A stretch of 64,000 nucleotides of DNA from NCBI RefSeq assembly GCF_015351395.1, contig NZ_JADKPV010000001.1, forward strand, positions 1 to 64,000. The letters are read 5' to 3'. The position numbers and the translations under genes are program-made. Position 1 is the stretch's first letter. Each line of letters begins with the position of its first letter. A model generated the notes under the pieces. The model was not told the origin of the DNA. It saw only the letters and a program-made list of their open reading frames with translations, and searched no databases. Below, in pieces: positions 8,364 to 16,289 of this stretch. The stretch is from Savagea serpentis (GTDB lineage: Bacteria; Bacillota; Bacilli; Bacillales_A; Planococcaceae).

Positions 8364-9194
8364 TTACAGTAAAGCGGAGAAAAGACGCGTAAAAGAAAAA
8401 CGTGATTTCGTCTGCTTTTTACTTTCTTCGTTCACATCAACAATATCGTCAACCGTAATAATCCCGATTAATTCATTCGTCATCGATACGACAGGAAGCA
8501 ATAATAAATCATGTTCAAAGATTGCTTCTACTGCGAGTTGTTGATGGACGTGTGGATGCAAGGCAATCACTTGTTTTTTCATGACGGAATGAAGCGGTGT
8601 CGCACCATCTTTAATGACGAGCAATTCGCGCAAAGAGAGGACACCCATCAATTTGTTGTCGTCATTGACGACGAAAAGGTAATAGATTGATTCGGCATCT
8701 TTTGCGACGTTGCGGATATGTTGTAACGCCTCATCTGCTGTTGCATTTTCTGAAATTGAGACGAATTCCGTCGTCATAATAGAGCCGACGGAGTCTTCGT
8801 CATACGATAAAATCTCTTCCAATTGCGCTCGTTTTTTCTCTGGAAGCAATGTGTAAAAGGATTCACGCTCTTCTGGACTCACTTGTTCAAGCAATGTGAC
8901 GAATTCGTCTGTTCGCAGTTGTTTGAACATTTCGGAACGCAATTCTTTATCGAGCTCTTCGACGATGATTGCTTGATGTTCAATCGATAGTTTCCCGAAA
9001 ATTTGAGAAACGAGTTCGCTCGGAACGATGCCGTAAAATAGTTGGCGACGTTCTCGTGTTAATTCTTTAAAATATTTTAATTGATAGTGTAAAGGCAATT
9101 GTTCAAAGTCGACGAGAAATTGTGAAGGGCTTTCTTTTAAATAAATCGTTAAGTAATACGTATACTCCTCCCAGTTTTTAATTGTTAAATTCAT
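8364..9194 (-). CDS. Soluble MgtE_N-CBS protein (no transport domain)
   Basis: 276 residues with AGGAGG before ATG 9194. Residues about 15-135 form the right-handed helical MgtE N-terminal domain (alternating repeats such as LVSQIFGKLSIEHQAIIVEE and FKQLRTDEFVTLLEQ). Residues 136-260 are a tandem CBS pair (VGSIMTTEFVSISENATADE; GVLSLRELLV; GIITVDDIVDV). The protein then ends in a short basic tail where MgtE would enter its five-helix membrane domain. In MgtE these cytosolic domains sense Mg and gate the pore. Here they are a free protein, 11 bases downstream of mgtC in one M-box operon. The chromosomal MgtE at 13956-14936 lacks exactly this helical domain. Confidence 0.85.
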   Translation of the reverse strand: MNLTIKNWEEYTYYLTIYLKESPSQFLVDFEQLPLHYQLKYFKELTRERRQLFYGIVPSELVSQIFGKLSIEHQAIIVEELDKELRSEMFKQLRTDEFVTLLEQVSPEERESFYTLLPEKKRAQLEEILSYDEDSVGSIMTTEFVSISENATADEALQHIRNVAKDAESIYYLFVVNDDNKLMGVLSLRELLVIKDGATPLHSVMKKQVIALHPHVHQQLAVEAIFEHDLLLLPVVSMTNELIGIITVDDIVDVNEESKKQTKSRFSFTRLFSALL

Positions 9195-9205
9195 TGAAAT
9201 ACCTC

Positions 9206-9916
9206 CTATAAACGTTCGATTTTCACACCGATGACGTCATCGATTTTTTTAAACATGTAGTAAATTTCGGTCGTATATTCATCTTCAGGTGCGGAGAGCA
9301 CGAGATTAATTTTTTGTTGACCGTTTTCGATATCTTGAATCCGCATTTTTCGGACTGTTAAATCTTTGCTCATATTGCCTGCTAAACTCGTCGTTTTTCC
9401 TTCGATTGATTGTAGTAATTCAGTCATCTTTGAATTAGGATTCATAATGATTTGTACCGCAATTTCACGTTCACGCAATCGTTTCGGGCCGAATCGTTTC
9501 ACGATGAACGGTAAGACGTTTACGGATAAAATGAATAAAATAACAGCGAATGTCGCTTCTAAGTAAAGGCCGACGCCTACTGCAATACCGAGCCCAGAGG
9601 CTGACCAAATGAGTGCGGCACTCGTCAATCCTGAAATGACATCATTCGTGCGACGCAAAATAACACCAGCACCTAAAAAGCCGACTCCACTGACAATTTG
9701 AGCAGTGAGGCGCATCGGATCCATATTGCGGAAAGTCGGTGTTGCATAAGTCAAAAAGGATTGAATCGATACAATCGTAATGAGACAGCTCGCGACGCTA
9801 ATAATCATCGACGTTTTCATGCCGAGTGGTTTATGTTTGAGCTGTCGATCGAGTCCGATGAAGAAACCGAGTATGAGGGCAAAAAATAATTTGAAAATCA
9901 TTTCGTAATGCGTCAT
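9206..9916 (-). CDS. MgtC/SapB-family membrane protein
   Basis: 236 residues. The start is ATG 9916 with AAAGGAGG upstream; the longer frame runs back into the riboswitch terminator. The MgtC core is clear: an early charged loop after helix 1 (GFFIGLDRQLKHKPLGMKT), then SGVGFLGAGVILRR and GLTSAALIWSASGLGIAVG. A C-terminal soluble domain of about 80 residues with an ACT-like strand pattern follows. MgtC/SapB proteins are linked to survival in low Mg. The M-box and terminator directly upstream place it under Mg control, with the MgtE_N-CBS protein as operon partner. Confidence 0.88.
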   Translation of the reverse strand: MTHYEMIFKLFFALILGFFIGLDRQLKHKPLGMKTSMIISVASCLITIVSIQSFLTYATPTFRNMDPMRLTAQIVSGVGFLGAGVILRRTNDVISGLTSAALIWSASGLGIAVGVGLYLEATFAVILFILSVNVLPFIVKRFGPKRLREREIAVQIIMNPNSKMTELLQSIEGKTTSLAGNMSKDLTVRKMRIQDIENGQQKINLVLSAPEDEYTTEIYYMFKKIDDVIGVKIERL

Positions 9917-9935
9917 CTTGCATAACCTCCTTTCT

Positions 9936-9972
9936 AAAAAACAAAAAACATCCCTCCGAAGAAGGATGTTAC
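9936..9972 (-). terminator. M-box expression-platform terminator
   Basis: On the minus strand AACATCC and GGATGTT form the stem (plus 9964-9970 and 9947-9953), followed by TTTTTTGTTTTTT. It lies between the M-box aptamer and the mgtC Shine-Dalgarno, as expected for Mg-dependent attenuation. Confidence 0.85.
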
Positions 9973-10025
9973 ATGACATAGTGACTGAATCGCTAAAAAA
10001 GCGAATCAGAAAACAGATTCCATAA

Positions 10026-10177
10026 CCTCCTTCGTAGAGCTTTAGCACTGTATGACATAGGCGAAAACCAGCTACATTAAAAACGACCTTAGCTCGATCG
10101 TTCCTGCTGACCCGTTGGCGTCTTTAGACGTTTCTGGGCAGTAGCTTATCTTCATACAGGAGCCTCACCTAACGAGG
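10026..10177 (-). promoter_or_regulatory. M-box (ykoK) magnesium riboswitch 1
   Basis: On the minus strand the aptamer shows the M-box landmarks in order: GTTAGGTGAGGCTCCTGTAT, CTGCCCAGAAACGTC, CCAACGGGTCAGCAGGAACG, then GTAGCTG and the closing AGCTCTACGAAGGAGG. High Mg compacts this RNA and favours the terminator at 9936-9972. The remaining bases of the interval 9917-10227 hold nothing else that I can recognise. Its sequence is over 90 percent identical to the second copy at 15190-15341. Confidence 0.93.
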
Positions 10178-10227
10178 GCTTGTGCATTGAAGCACATCTA
10201 GTAATATACCAAAGAATACCATCAATG

Positions 10228-11721
10228 TCAACTTTCAAGCGTTTCTACTTGACGGTTTGCATACCAATGGATAAATGTTTCCGCAAAGTCTGTCGGAACA
10301 TCTTGAATCGTATGAACGTGAATCGGCTTTGAACGGTTCGTCATGACGACGGTACAAAGGCCGAACATTTTTTGGAAAGCGGAGCGTTTCACTTCGATTT
10401 CGATGATTAAATTTCGTTTTGTAATAAATGTTTCAGTCGTCCAAGCTCCCGTTTTCAATACGATATGTTCACCATCAATTTGGTATCGTGTAAATATATA
10501 TTCAAGTAGGCGTCCTGCGTACGTAAGGAATAGCGCGAGCGCTCCCCACCAGTAGCTTTTACCCCAAAAGTGGATGATGATAAACACGATAATTGCAAAA
10601 ATCGGCAAGCGGATCAGTTTCATCCAAAGAGAGCTTTTCGGTAATTTTTCTAATGTCGGTTGAATGGCAAATTGGGGTAAAATATCAGCTAGTAATGATG
10701 CTGATTTTTTTACGGGCAAGAAAGGGTAAAGAGAATTTGCTTCTTGTTCGAGGTCTCCTATTTTCCCAACACTAATTAATTTAATTTGGGAAAGTTTAAG
10801 CAATCGTTTTAAAAATGTTTGTTCGATTTGAATCCCTTGTACATTTTTCTTTTTCATCGTAAACGATTGTTCCGAGAAAATACCTCGTTGAATATAGACG
10901 CGTTCATCGTCTGATTCAATCATAAAGCGGCCGAAACGGAAGTACGTAATAATGAGTCCGAAAACAAGTGAAATAAGTAAAAGAGCGATAGAAGCTGCTG
11001 TAATGAGTAACCAATTCCCACTGAATAAATCGACCCAACGACTCGCTTGATCTTCTAATTTGAATAAGTCGATCGCTTTAAAAAATAATGTCGCTAAAAT
11101 CGGGATGAGTGCGAAAAAACTGAGCGATGCGAATGTCGCTCGGACAGTATCACGCTCTGTCGGTTCGAAATGAAGCTTACGTTGTTCTTTCGTGTCGAGT
11201 TCAAGAGGCGGTGTGCTTTCACGATTTAATCGCATATCCCACTGAACATTAGGGAGTGGAGGGCCAAATGTCATTTGTTTTTGTTTCGCATGCAATTTTT
11301 GTTCGATTTCCGTCGCTTCTTCAGGACGAATCGCATCGAGTTCAATGGAAGCATCGTCTCCAGTTGCGCCTGTTTCGAGTGTCAATGTCGTCAAACCGAG
11401 TATTTTATGGAGCGCAGACGTTTTGCGCTGAATATTTTGAATCCGATCGTAGTCGATTGTTTGTCTCGTTTTTGAAAAAATGCCATGTTTTAAAACGACT
11501 TGTTCTTCTTCGAAACGATACGTCGTCGTGCGCCACGTCAATATCGCTTCAACGATGCTCCAGATGATGAAAAATAGCGCCACGTAGCGCGCAATTGTCC
11601 ACAATAACGCATCATTGTTGAAGTTGAAAACGAAAATAAGAAGGAGCGGAAAAAACCAACTTTTAAAAAAGGAAGCGATTTGAAGAATGACTGATAAAAA
11701 ATGAAAGCGTCTATTTTCCAT
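10228..11721 (-). CDS. ydbT: YdbT-like membrane protein with bPH2 domains
   Basis: 497 residues with six or so transmembrane helices and three bacterial PH-2 (DUF304) modules: about 55-135 (TTYRFEEEQVVLKHGIFSK, ATGDDASIEL), 270-340 (YIQRGIFSEQSFTMKKKNVQ) and 410-480 (RYQIDGEHIVLKTG). The start overlaps the ydbS stop (TAATG). In Bacillus, ydbS-ydbT are adjacent and have been linked to resistance to certain peptide antibiotics. The molecular role is not settled. Confidence 0.85.
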   Translation of the reverse strand: MENRRFHFLSVILQIASFFKSWFFPLLLIFVFNFNNDALLWTIARYVALFFIIWSIVEAILTWRTTTYRFEEEQVVLKHGIFSKTRQTIDYDRIQNIQRKTSALHKILGLTTLTLETGATGDDASIELDAIRPEEATEIEQKLHAKQKQMTFGPPLPNVQWDMRLNRESTPPLELDTKEQRKLHFEPTERDTVRATFASLSFFALIPILATLFFKAIDLFKLEDQASRWVDLFSGNWLLITAASIALLLISLVFGLIITYFRFGRFMIESDDERVYIQRGIFSEQSFTMKKKNVQGIQIEQTFLKRLLKLSQIKLISVGKIGDLEQEANSLYPFLPVKKSASLLADILPQFAIQPTLEKLPKSSLWMKLIRLPIFAIIVFIIIHFWGKSYWWGALALFLTYAGRLLEYIFTRYQIDGEHIVLKTGAWTTETFITKRNLIIEIEVKRSAFQKMFGLCTVVMTNRSKPIHVHTIQDVPTDFAETFIHWYANRQVETLES

Positions 11722-12218
11722 TACACTTCCACTTCCTTCACTTTAGCGTAATGGGCAATTTCCTCTCGTAAACGTAATGCTTCATCTTCAGGGAGCCCTG
11801 GAATAGAATGTTCCGATCCCATCGTTCCGATGCGCAATGTATATAAACCGTATTTGCGCAAAATAGGTCCTTGATTCGTTGCGACAAATTGTACTTTCGT
11901 CATCGGAATCATCTCATAATGTTCAAAGAGACGACCGCGCTTTAATTGGATATATTGTTCATCGACTTCATATGCCCAATTATTGACCGTGAATTTGGAC
12001 TGGAAGAAAAAATCCCATAAATTATCGAGAATAATCAGTGCTCCGACGACGTATAAAACGATATTAATCCAGTTAAACCAATGAAAATAATAGCTTACGC
12101 CTAATAAAATACCGACGACGACGAGTTCAATGATAAATTCGATCATCGCATTTACTTTCAGCACTTTCGTATAGGAAGGAGAAAGTTTTCCTGTTAAATG
12201 AGCGTATATGTTTTCCAA
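11721..12218 (-). CDS. ydbS: YdbS-like bPH2-domain membrane protein
   Basis: 165 residues starting at TTG 12218, with an AAAGGTG site eight bases upstream. Two transmembrane helices (about 27-45 and 50-68) are followed by one PH-2 domain (AYEVDEQYIQLKRGRLFEHY, TLRIGTMGSEHSIPG). The one-base overlap with the next gene and the shared domain identify the ydbS-ydbT pair. The promoter region is shared divergently with the isochorismatase-family gene at 12287. Confidence 0.83.
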   Translation of the reverse strand: MENIYAHLTGKLSPSYTKVLKVNAMIEFIIELVVVGILLGVSYYFHWFNWINIVLYVVGALIILDNLWDFFFQSKFTVNNWAYEVDEQYIQLKRGRLFEHYEMIPMTKVQFVATNQGPILRKYGLYTLRIGTMGSEHSIPGLPEDEALRLREEIAHYAKVKEVEV

Positions 12219-12286
12219 TTACCTCACACCTTTCGTTATAATAGTATATACGGAAATCGTATAAAAAAGTTACAGGAGGGGAAGAA

Positions 12287-12826
12287 ATGTTTACAGTAGA
12301 ACGAACGGCATTTATGTTGATCGACGTACAAGGGAAATTGGCAGACATCGTTCAAAATAGTGAGCGTATGTTACAAAAGCAAGAGCAACTCATTCAAGGA
12401 ATGTTCACACTCGATATTCCAATCCTTTGCATGGAGCAATATCCGAAAGGGCTCGGTCCGACGAAAGAGCAGTTACGTCAACATTTAGAAGGTGTACCAA
12501 CGTATGAAAAGATCGAGTTTAACGGCATGTTGAATGAAGGGATTCGACAAGCGGTGGAACAATTAGGCCGCAAACAATTTGTACTCGCGGGCATTGAGTC
12601 GCATATTTGTGTATACCAAACAGCGCTCTCTTTGAAACGTGAAGGATATGATGTAGCGGTTGTAGAAGATGCTGTGTCGTCACGCTATGCGGAAGATAAA
12701 GAGCGTGCGATGAGTATGTTGCGTCATGAAGGAGTGAAAATCGTCGGGGTGGAAACGATTTTATATGAATTGTTGCAACGAGCAGGAACGGCTGAATTTA
12801 AACAAATTTTGCAATATGTGAAATAA
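12287..12826 (+). CDS. Isochorismatase-family cysteine hydrolase
   Basis: 179 residues, ATG 12287 after ACAGGAGGGG. Catalytic triad elements are visible: D13 in MLIDVQGKL, a lysine in EKIEFNGM, and the cysteine in AGIESHICVYQTALSL near residue 110. This matches the small ISOC1/YcaC-type subgroup, whose physiological substrates are mostly unknown. Nothing in the neighbourhood indicates enterobactin or nicotinamide metabolism, so only the family can be named. Confidence 0.85.
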   Translation: MFTVERTAFMLIDVQGKLADIVQNSERMLQKQEQLIQGMFTLDIPILCMEQYPKGLGPTKEQLRQHLEGVPTYEKIEFNGMLNEGIRQAVEQLGRKQFVLAGIESHICVYQTALSLKREGYDVAVVEDAVSSRYAEDKERAMSMLRHEGVKIVGVETILYELLQRAGTAEFKQILQYVK

Positions 12827-12829
12827 AAG

Positions 12830-12866
12830 AAGCACTCATCCGTATGTAGGGTGAGTGCTTTCCTTT
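12830..12866. terminator. Bidirectional intrinsic terminator
   Basis: AAGCACTCA (12830-12838) pairs with TGAGTGCTT (12852-12860), followed by a T-rich tract. It separates converging genes. Confidence 0.8.
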
Positions 12867-13775
12867 TTATAACTCCTCGGCAATCCCGAGTGCGATAATC
12901 CCGATCATTACAGCGGCGATGAGCACGTACTGTTTTTTCGATAATACTTCCTTTAAGAAAATACGCGATAATAAAACGGAGAAAATACCGCTTGATGCGA
13001 TGAGTGGCGCTGCGATCATCGCATTACCTGCCATCGCAAACACGTAGAAAAATTGTCCAGCTGTTTCGAGCAAAGCGGCAATTCCACGGTCTTTTTGCTT
13101 GAAGATTTTGAAGTCTTCTTTTTTAATGAACTTCAAATATAAATAGACGAGAATCGCACAAATGAGGAAGGTGAATTCGTAAGCGAGCAATGCATTATCT
13201 TCACTCATCCATTGTTTTTTATCTAAGTAAACGCCGTCTAAAAACGAGCCGACTCCGTCGATTAGCGCATATAAAATCGGGAAGGTAATGGCTAAAAACC
13301 CGAGTTTATATTTCGGGTCAAACGTTTCTCCATTTTGCAACATAATTTTATGTTCATGTGTTTGTTCGTAACGAGCAAGCATAATAACGCCTACAGTTAC
13401 GATAACAATCCCAAAAATTTCAAGAGCGGAAATAGAAGTAGGGAAGAAGACCATTAATAAAACAGCTGTAATGGCTCCTGCTGAGTTTTGGACAGGAGCG
13501 GCGATCGATAGCTCGATATAACGCAATCCGACAAAACCTAATGTCATCGATAAAATATACATGAACGATACAGGGAAATATAACACCATATTCCACACAT
13601 CGAATGTAATTCCTTTAATGAGCATGTAAGAAACGGCATGAATCCCCATGACAAAACCGATCATGACGACGATTTTTAAGTGACTCGTCGGGTCTCCAGG
13701 GTCGGAACCTTTCTTATAATATAAATTAGCTGCGCCCCAAGCGAATGCTGTGAGGACCGCAAAGATGAACCACAT
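12867..13775 (-). CDS. EamA/DMT-family transporter
   Basis: About 302 residues with ten hydrophobic helices and two EamA repeats. The first repeat has FAWGAANLYYKKGS and ELSIAAPVQNSAGAITAVLL; the second ends with the classic GIFSVLLSRIFLKEVLSKKQY. The start could be ATG 13784 (one base after GGAGG) or ATG 13775 (ten bases after it). I choose 13775 because the spacing is workable and the product begins directly with helix 1. The substrate is unknown; the family exports small metabolites. Monocistronic. Confidence 0.82.
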   Translation of the reverse strand: MWFIFAVLTAFAWGAANLYYKKGSDPGDPTSHLKIVVMIGFVMGIHAVSYMLIKGITFDVWNMVLYFPVSFMYILSMTLGFVGLRYIELSIAAPVQNSAGAITAVLLMVFFPTSISALEIFGIVIVTVGVIMLARYEQTHEHKIMLQNGETFDPKYKLGFLAITFPILYALIDGVGSFLDGVYLDKKQWMSEDNALLAYEFTFLICAILVYLYLKFIKKEDFKIFKQKDRGIAALLETAGQFFYVFAMAGNAMIAAPLIASSGIFSVLLSRIFLKEVLSKKQYVLIAAVMIGIIALGIAEEL

Positions 13776-13868
13776 CGTCGACATACCTCCTATAATCAGT
13801 CTATAGAGACTCAAATTGTAGCGCGAGTTGCGCCCAAAATATTGTATAACTCAAAAGAGAATCTGTCA

Positions 13869-13914
13869 AAAAGAAGAAAAAGTGTACAAAGCGCGTGAAA
13901 GCACTTCGTACACT
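13869..13914 (-). terminator. Intrinsic terminator after mgtE
   Basis: On the minus strand GTGTAC (plus 13908-13913) pairs with GTACAC (plus 13882-13887), with inner pairing AAG-GC/GC-CTT, followed by TTTTTCTTCTTTTT. Confidence 0.8.
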
Positions 13915-13955
13915 GACTTATTTATAAGAGGGTAAACGATAAGTCCAAATTGATT

Positions 13956-14936
13956 TTATAATGATAATAATGTGCTTGCGATTGAGAAGTAGATGAGTAC
14001 ACCGACAATGTCTGCAATTGACGTGATGAGTGGTGCACTCGCTGTCGCTGGGTCTAAGTTTAATTTGCGGAAGATGAACGGCAAGCTCATTCCGATTAAA
14101 CTGCCGACGATGACGACTGCGACCATCGTTAATGCGACGACTAATGCAATTTCAGGTCCACCGCGGAACATGCCGACACCTGCGACAGCTGCTGCCATCG
14201 TTACACCGAGTAAAATAGAAACTGAAATTTCTTTGGTGAACATTTTCAACCAATCGGTCATGCGTACTTGTCCGACTGCCATCGCTCGAATGACGAGTGT
14301 TGACGCCTGACTACCTGCGTTACCACCACTATCGACGAGGAGCGGTAAGAAGAAGACGAGTGCGATATTTGCTTCGATAATATCCTCGAAATGGGCGATT
14401 CCAGCACCAGAAAAGACGTTCATAAAGACGAGTACGACGAGCCAAACGATACGTTTGCGATACAAAGTCGTCACTTTCGCATCTTTTAAGCTCACTTCTA
14501 AAGAAGAGACAGGCGCCATTTTGTGGAAGTCTTCCGTCGCTTCTTGTTCCATAACGTCCAAAATATCTTCTACATGAACAACACCGACGATTTGTCGAAA
14601 TTCGTTTACGACGGGCATCGAAACGAAATCGCATTTTTGGAAAATCTTCGCTGCCTTCTCTTGATCGAGATCCGTCGGAAGCGACTTAACATTTGTTTTC
14701 ATTACTGCACTAAGTGGTAATTCTCCGCTAGCACTTAATAATTCACGTAAAGACATAACACCTTTTAGCATTCCATCTGCATCTGTCACATATAAGTAAT
14801 GAATATTTGTTTTATTTTCTACGTTATTGCGTACATGTTGTACCGCTTGTTCAACCGTAAAGCTTTCTTGCAGCGTTAAAAATGCACGATCCATTAAGCT
14901 ACCTGTTGATTCTAATTTAAATTGTTTTTTAACCAT
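13956..14936 (-). CDS. mgtE: MgtE magnesium transporter lacking the N-terminal helical domain
   Basis: 326 residues, ATG 14936 with AAGGAGG upstream. Canonical MgtE is about 450 residues: MgtE_N, two CBS domains and a five-helix pore. Here the protein opens directly in the CBS pair (LMDRAFLTLQESFTVEQAVQ; KGVMSLRELL; VVHVEDILDVME) and continues through the connecting helix into the pore domain. The pore domain keeps PLLVDSGGNAGSQAS and DPATASAPLITSIADIVGV, the family's hallmark segments. The missing ~120-residue domain is found alone with a CBS pair at 8364-9194. It is controlled by M-box 2 and preceded by a leader ORF. Confidence 0.92.
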   Translation of the reverse strand: MVKKQFKLESTGSLMDRAFLTLQESFTVEQAVQHVRNNVENKTNIHYLYVTDADGMLKGVMSLRELLSASGELPLSAVMKTNVKSLPTDLDQEKAAKIFQKCDFVSMPVVNEFRQIVGVVHVEDILDVMEQEATEDFHKMAPVSSLEVSLKDAKVTTLYRKRIVWLVVLVFMNVFSGAGIAHFEDIIEANIALVFFLPLLVDSGGNAGSQASTLVIRAMAVGQVRMTDWLKMFTKEISVSILLGVTMAAAVAGVGMFRGGPEIALVVALTMVAVVIVGSLIGMSLPFIFRKLNLDPATASAPLITSIADIVGVLIYFSIASTLLSL

Positions 14937-14949
14937 TGCGCAATCCTCC

Positions 14950-15057
14950 TTACGCAATATCCACCGCAATGAAGGGGGCAAAATGGATATTGCTCATTAT
15001 TAAAATCCTGAATACTTCGAATACTCTGAACGTAAACCTACAACTCGGAATGTCCAT
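14950..15057 (-). CDS. 35-residue leader ORF between M-box and mgtE
   Basis: A short ORF with an excellent GGAGG seven bases before ATG 15057. It encodes MDIPSCRFTFRVFEVFRIL and then a second hydrophobic stretch ending in FIAVDIA. Its TAA stop is part of TAAGGAGG, the Shine-Dalgarno of mgtE, so its translation would finish exactly where mgtE initiation starts. It lies downstream of the M-box terminator and is therefore only transcribed on read-through. It may be a coupling or leader peptide, conceptually like Salmonella mgtL although the sequence is different, or a small membrane protein. Confidence 0.5.
   Translation of the reverse strand: MDIPSCRFTFRVFEVFRILIMSNIHFAPFIAVDIA
14954..14993 (-). 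promoter_or_regulatory. Perfect inverted repeat next to the mgtE ribosome site
   Basis: GCAATATCCA (14954-14963) and TGGATATTGC (14984-14993) are perfect 10-base complements around a 20-base loop. The hairpin spans the end of the leader ORF and stops two bases before the mgtE Shine-Dalgarno. A ribosome on the leader ORF would open it. Confidence 0.5.
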
Positions 15058-15085
15058 TCCACCACCTCCATAGATCATTTTAATC

Positions 15086-15121
15086 GAAAAAAAGACACCC
15101 CTCATACGAAGAAGGGTGTCT
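15086..15121 (-). terminator. M-box 2 expression-platform terminator
   Basis: On the minus strand GACACCC and GGGTGTC (plus 15114-15120 and 15094-15100) form the stem, followed by TTTTTTT. It lies between the aptamer and the leader ORF. Confidence 0.85.
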
Positions 15122-15189
15122 AAAAAAAGCATACGTTAATAAACGAGCGAACGTGTCGTCATTTATTAAAAATAGGCATATTTAAAACG

Positions 15190-15341
15190 CCTCCTTCGTA
15201 GAGCTTTAGCACTGCATGACATAGTAAAGTTACAGCTACATTAAAAACGACCTTAACTCGATCGTTCCTGCTGACCCGTTGGCGTCTTTGGACGTTTCTG
15301 GGCAGTAGCATATCTTCATACAGGAGCCTCACCTAACGAGG
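15190..15341 (-). promoter_or_regulatory. M-box (ykoK) magnesium riboswitch 2
   Basis: It has the same conserved blocks as M-box 1: TAGGTGAGGCTCCTGTAT, CTGCCCAGAAACGTC, CCAACGGGTCAGCAGGAACG and CTCTACGAAGGAGG. Differences from copy 1 are few and lie mainly in the variable loop near 15225-15232. It controls the leader ORF and mgtE. Between this aptamer and the gene at 15512 I see only promoter-like AT-rich sequence. Confidence 0.93.
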
Positions 15342-15511
15342 AACTGTTATTTAGTTTCAATCACAGCTACAACCTTAGCAACGAAAAAAATAAATGTCAA
15401 CAATCTTTTTAAAAGTATCGTTCAGAGAAGTTATTTTGGGATATTAATTAAGAAAAAATTTGCATATTACGAAAAGTCGCTTTACCCTATAAAGAGAGGG
15501 AGGTTATTTAG

Positions 15512-15691
15512 ATGGCTACATTTATTGTGAATACAGGGAATCGTAAAGTCGTTCACCGTCAAGAAACGATTCAACCAGAATGTAAGGTGAATTTTATACA
15601 CCCGAATAATATGGAAATGACGGATGAAGATTATGTGGAACTTTACCCGATGATTTACAAACCTTGTCCGCACTGTTATGAGAAAAAGTAG
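15512..15691 (+). CDS. Small CPHC-motif protein
   Basis: A 59-residue protein with GGGAGG before ATG 15512. It begins MATFIVNTGNRKVVHRQ, has a lone cysteine near residue 24 (QPECKVNF), and ends CPHCYEKK. The CxxC close to the C-terminus and the lone upstream cysteine could bind zinc or form a disulfide. I do not recognise the family. It has its own terminator, so it is a single-gene unit. Confidence 0.65.
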   Translation: MATFIVNTGNRKVVHRQETIQPECKVNFIHPNNMEMTDEDYVELYPMIYKPCPHCYEKK

Positions 15692-15694
15692 TAA

Positions 15695-15726
15695 AAACAC
15701 GAACATGTATTGTTCGTGTTTTATTA
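15695..15726 (+). terminator. Intrinsic terminator
   Basis: AAACACGAACA (15696-15705 region) pairs with TGTTCGTGTTT (15711-15721), followed by TATTATTTT. Confidence 0.8.
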
Positions 15727-15842
15727 TTTTGAAATATTAAAAAGAAGAGTGGAAAAATAATAAAATAAGTCTAAATGACTAAAAGAATAGCGGGGGCAGC
15801 CGATGTAAAGTGAAAGGGAATTGGAAAAAAGGGGGAAGTTTA

Positions 15843-16250
15843 ATGAGAATTCACGGTGTATATCCAACAAATTCGCCTTATCGTTTAAAGAAAACAGAAC
15901 GAATAAAGGCGAGAGATGAGCAAGAAAAGTCTTTTAAAGTGACAGAAGAAGAGGAAGATCGTGGGGAAAAAGATGAATCGGTGTTTCAAAAAGTAGCGGC
16001 ACGTTATGATTTTACCTATGCTTTAGGGGAAGAAGTGCATGATGTTGCAGATAAATTATATGAAGCGCGATTAATTGAGAAGCCGATTTATTTACATTTA
16101 ATTTTTGAAGCGAAGCAAAAGCAGGGAGAGCGTTTAAATTGGCTAGAGCACTTTAAGCAATTGTCGACGTCAGCACAGCTTGCGAACCGTTTATTACAAG
16201 CGGAACAAAGTCGAATGGTCGTGCAGTTATTACAGCGATTATCGGCATAA
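15843..16250 (+). CDS. Hypothetical protein, charged N-terminus and helical C-terminus
   Basis: 135 residues from ATG 15843, seven bases after GGGGGAAG. The first 18 residues (MRIHGVYPTNSPYRLKK) look like a conserved peptide motif. Residues 20-55 are very rich in Lys, Arg and Glu and probably disordered. The remainder is helical (DKLYEARLIEKPIYLHLIF; ANRLLQAEQSRMVVQLLQ). I see no enzyme motif and do not recognise the family. Monocistronic with a downstream terminator. Confidence 0.65.
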   Translation: MRIHGVYPTNSPYRLKKTERIKARDEQEKSFKVTEEEEDRGEKDESVFQKVAARYDFTYALGEEVHDVADKLYEARLIEKPIYLHLIFEAKQKQGERLNWLEHFKQLSTSAQLANRLLQAEQSRMVVQLLQRLSA

Positions 16251-16286
16251 AAAATATCCAGCTCTATAAAAGGCTGGATATTTTTT
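16249..16286. terminator. Bidirectional intrinsic terminator
   Basis: AAAAATATCCAGC pairs with GCTGGATATTTTT around CTATAAAAG. It serves the converging genes on either side. Confidence 0.85.
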
Positions 16287-16289
16287 GTA

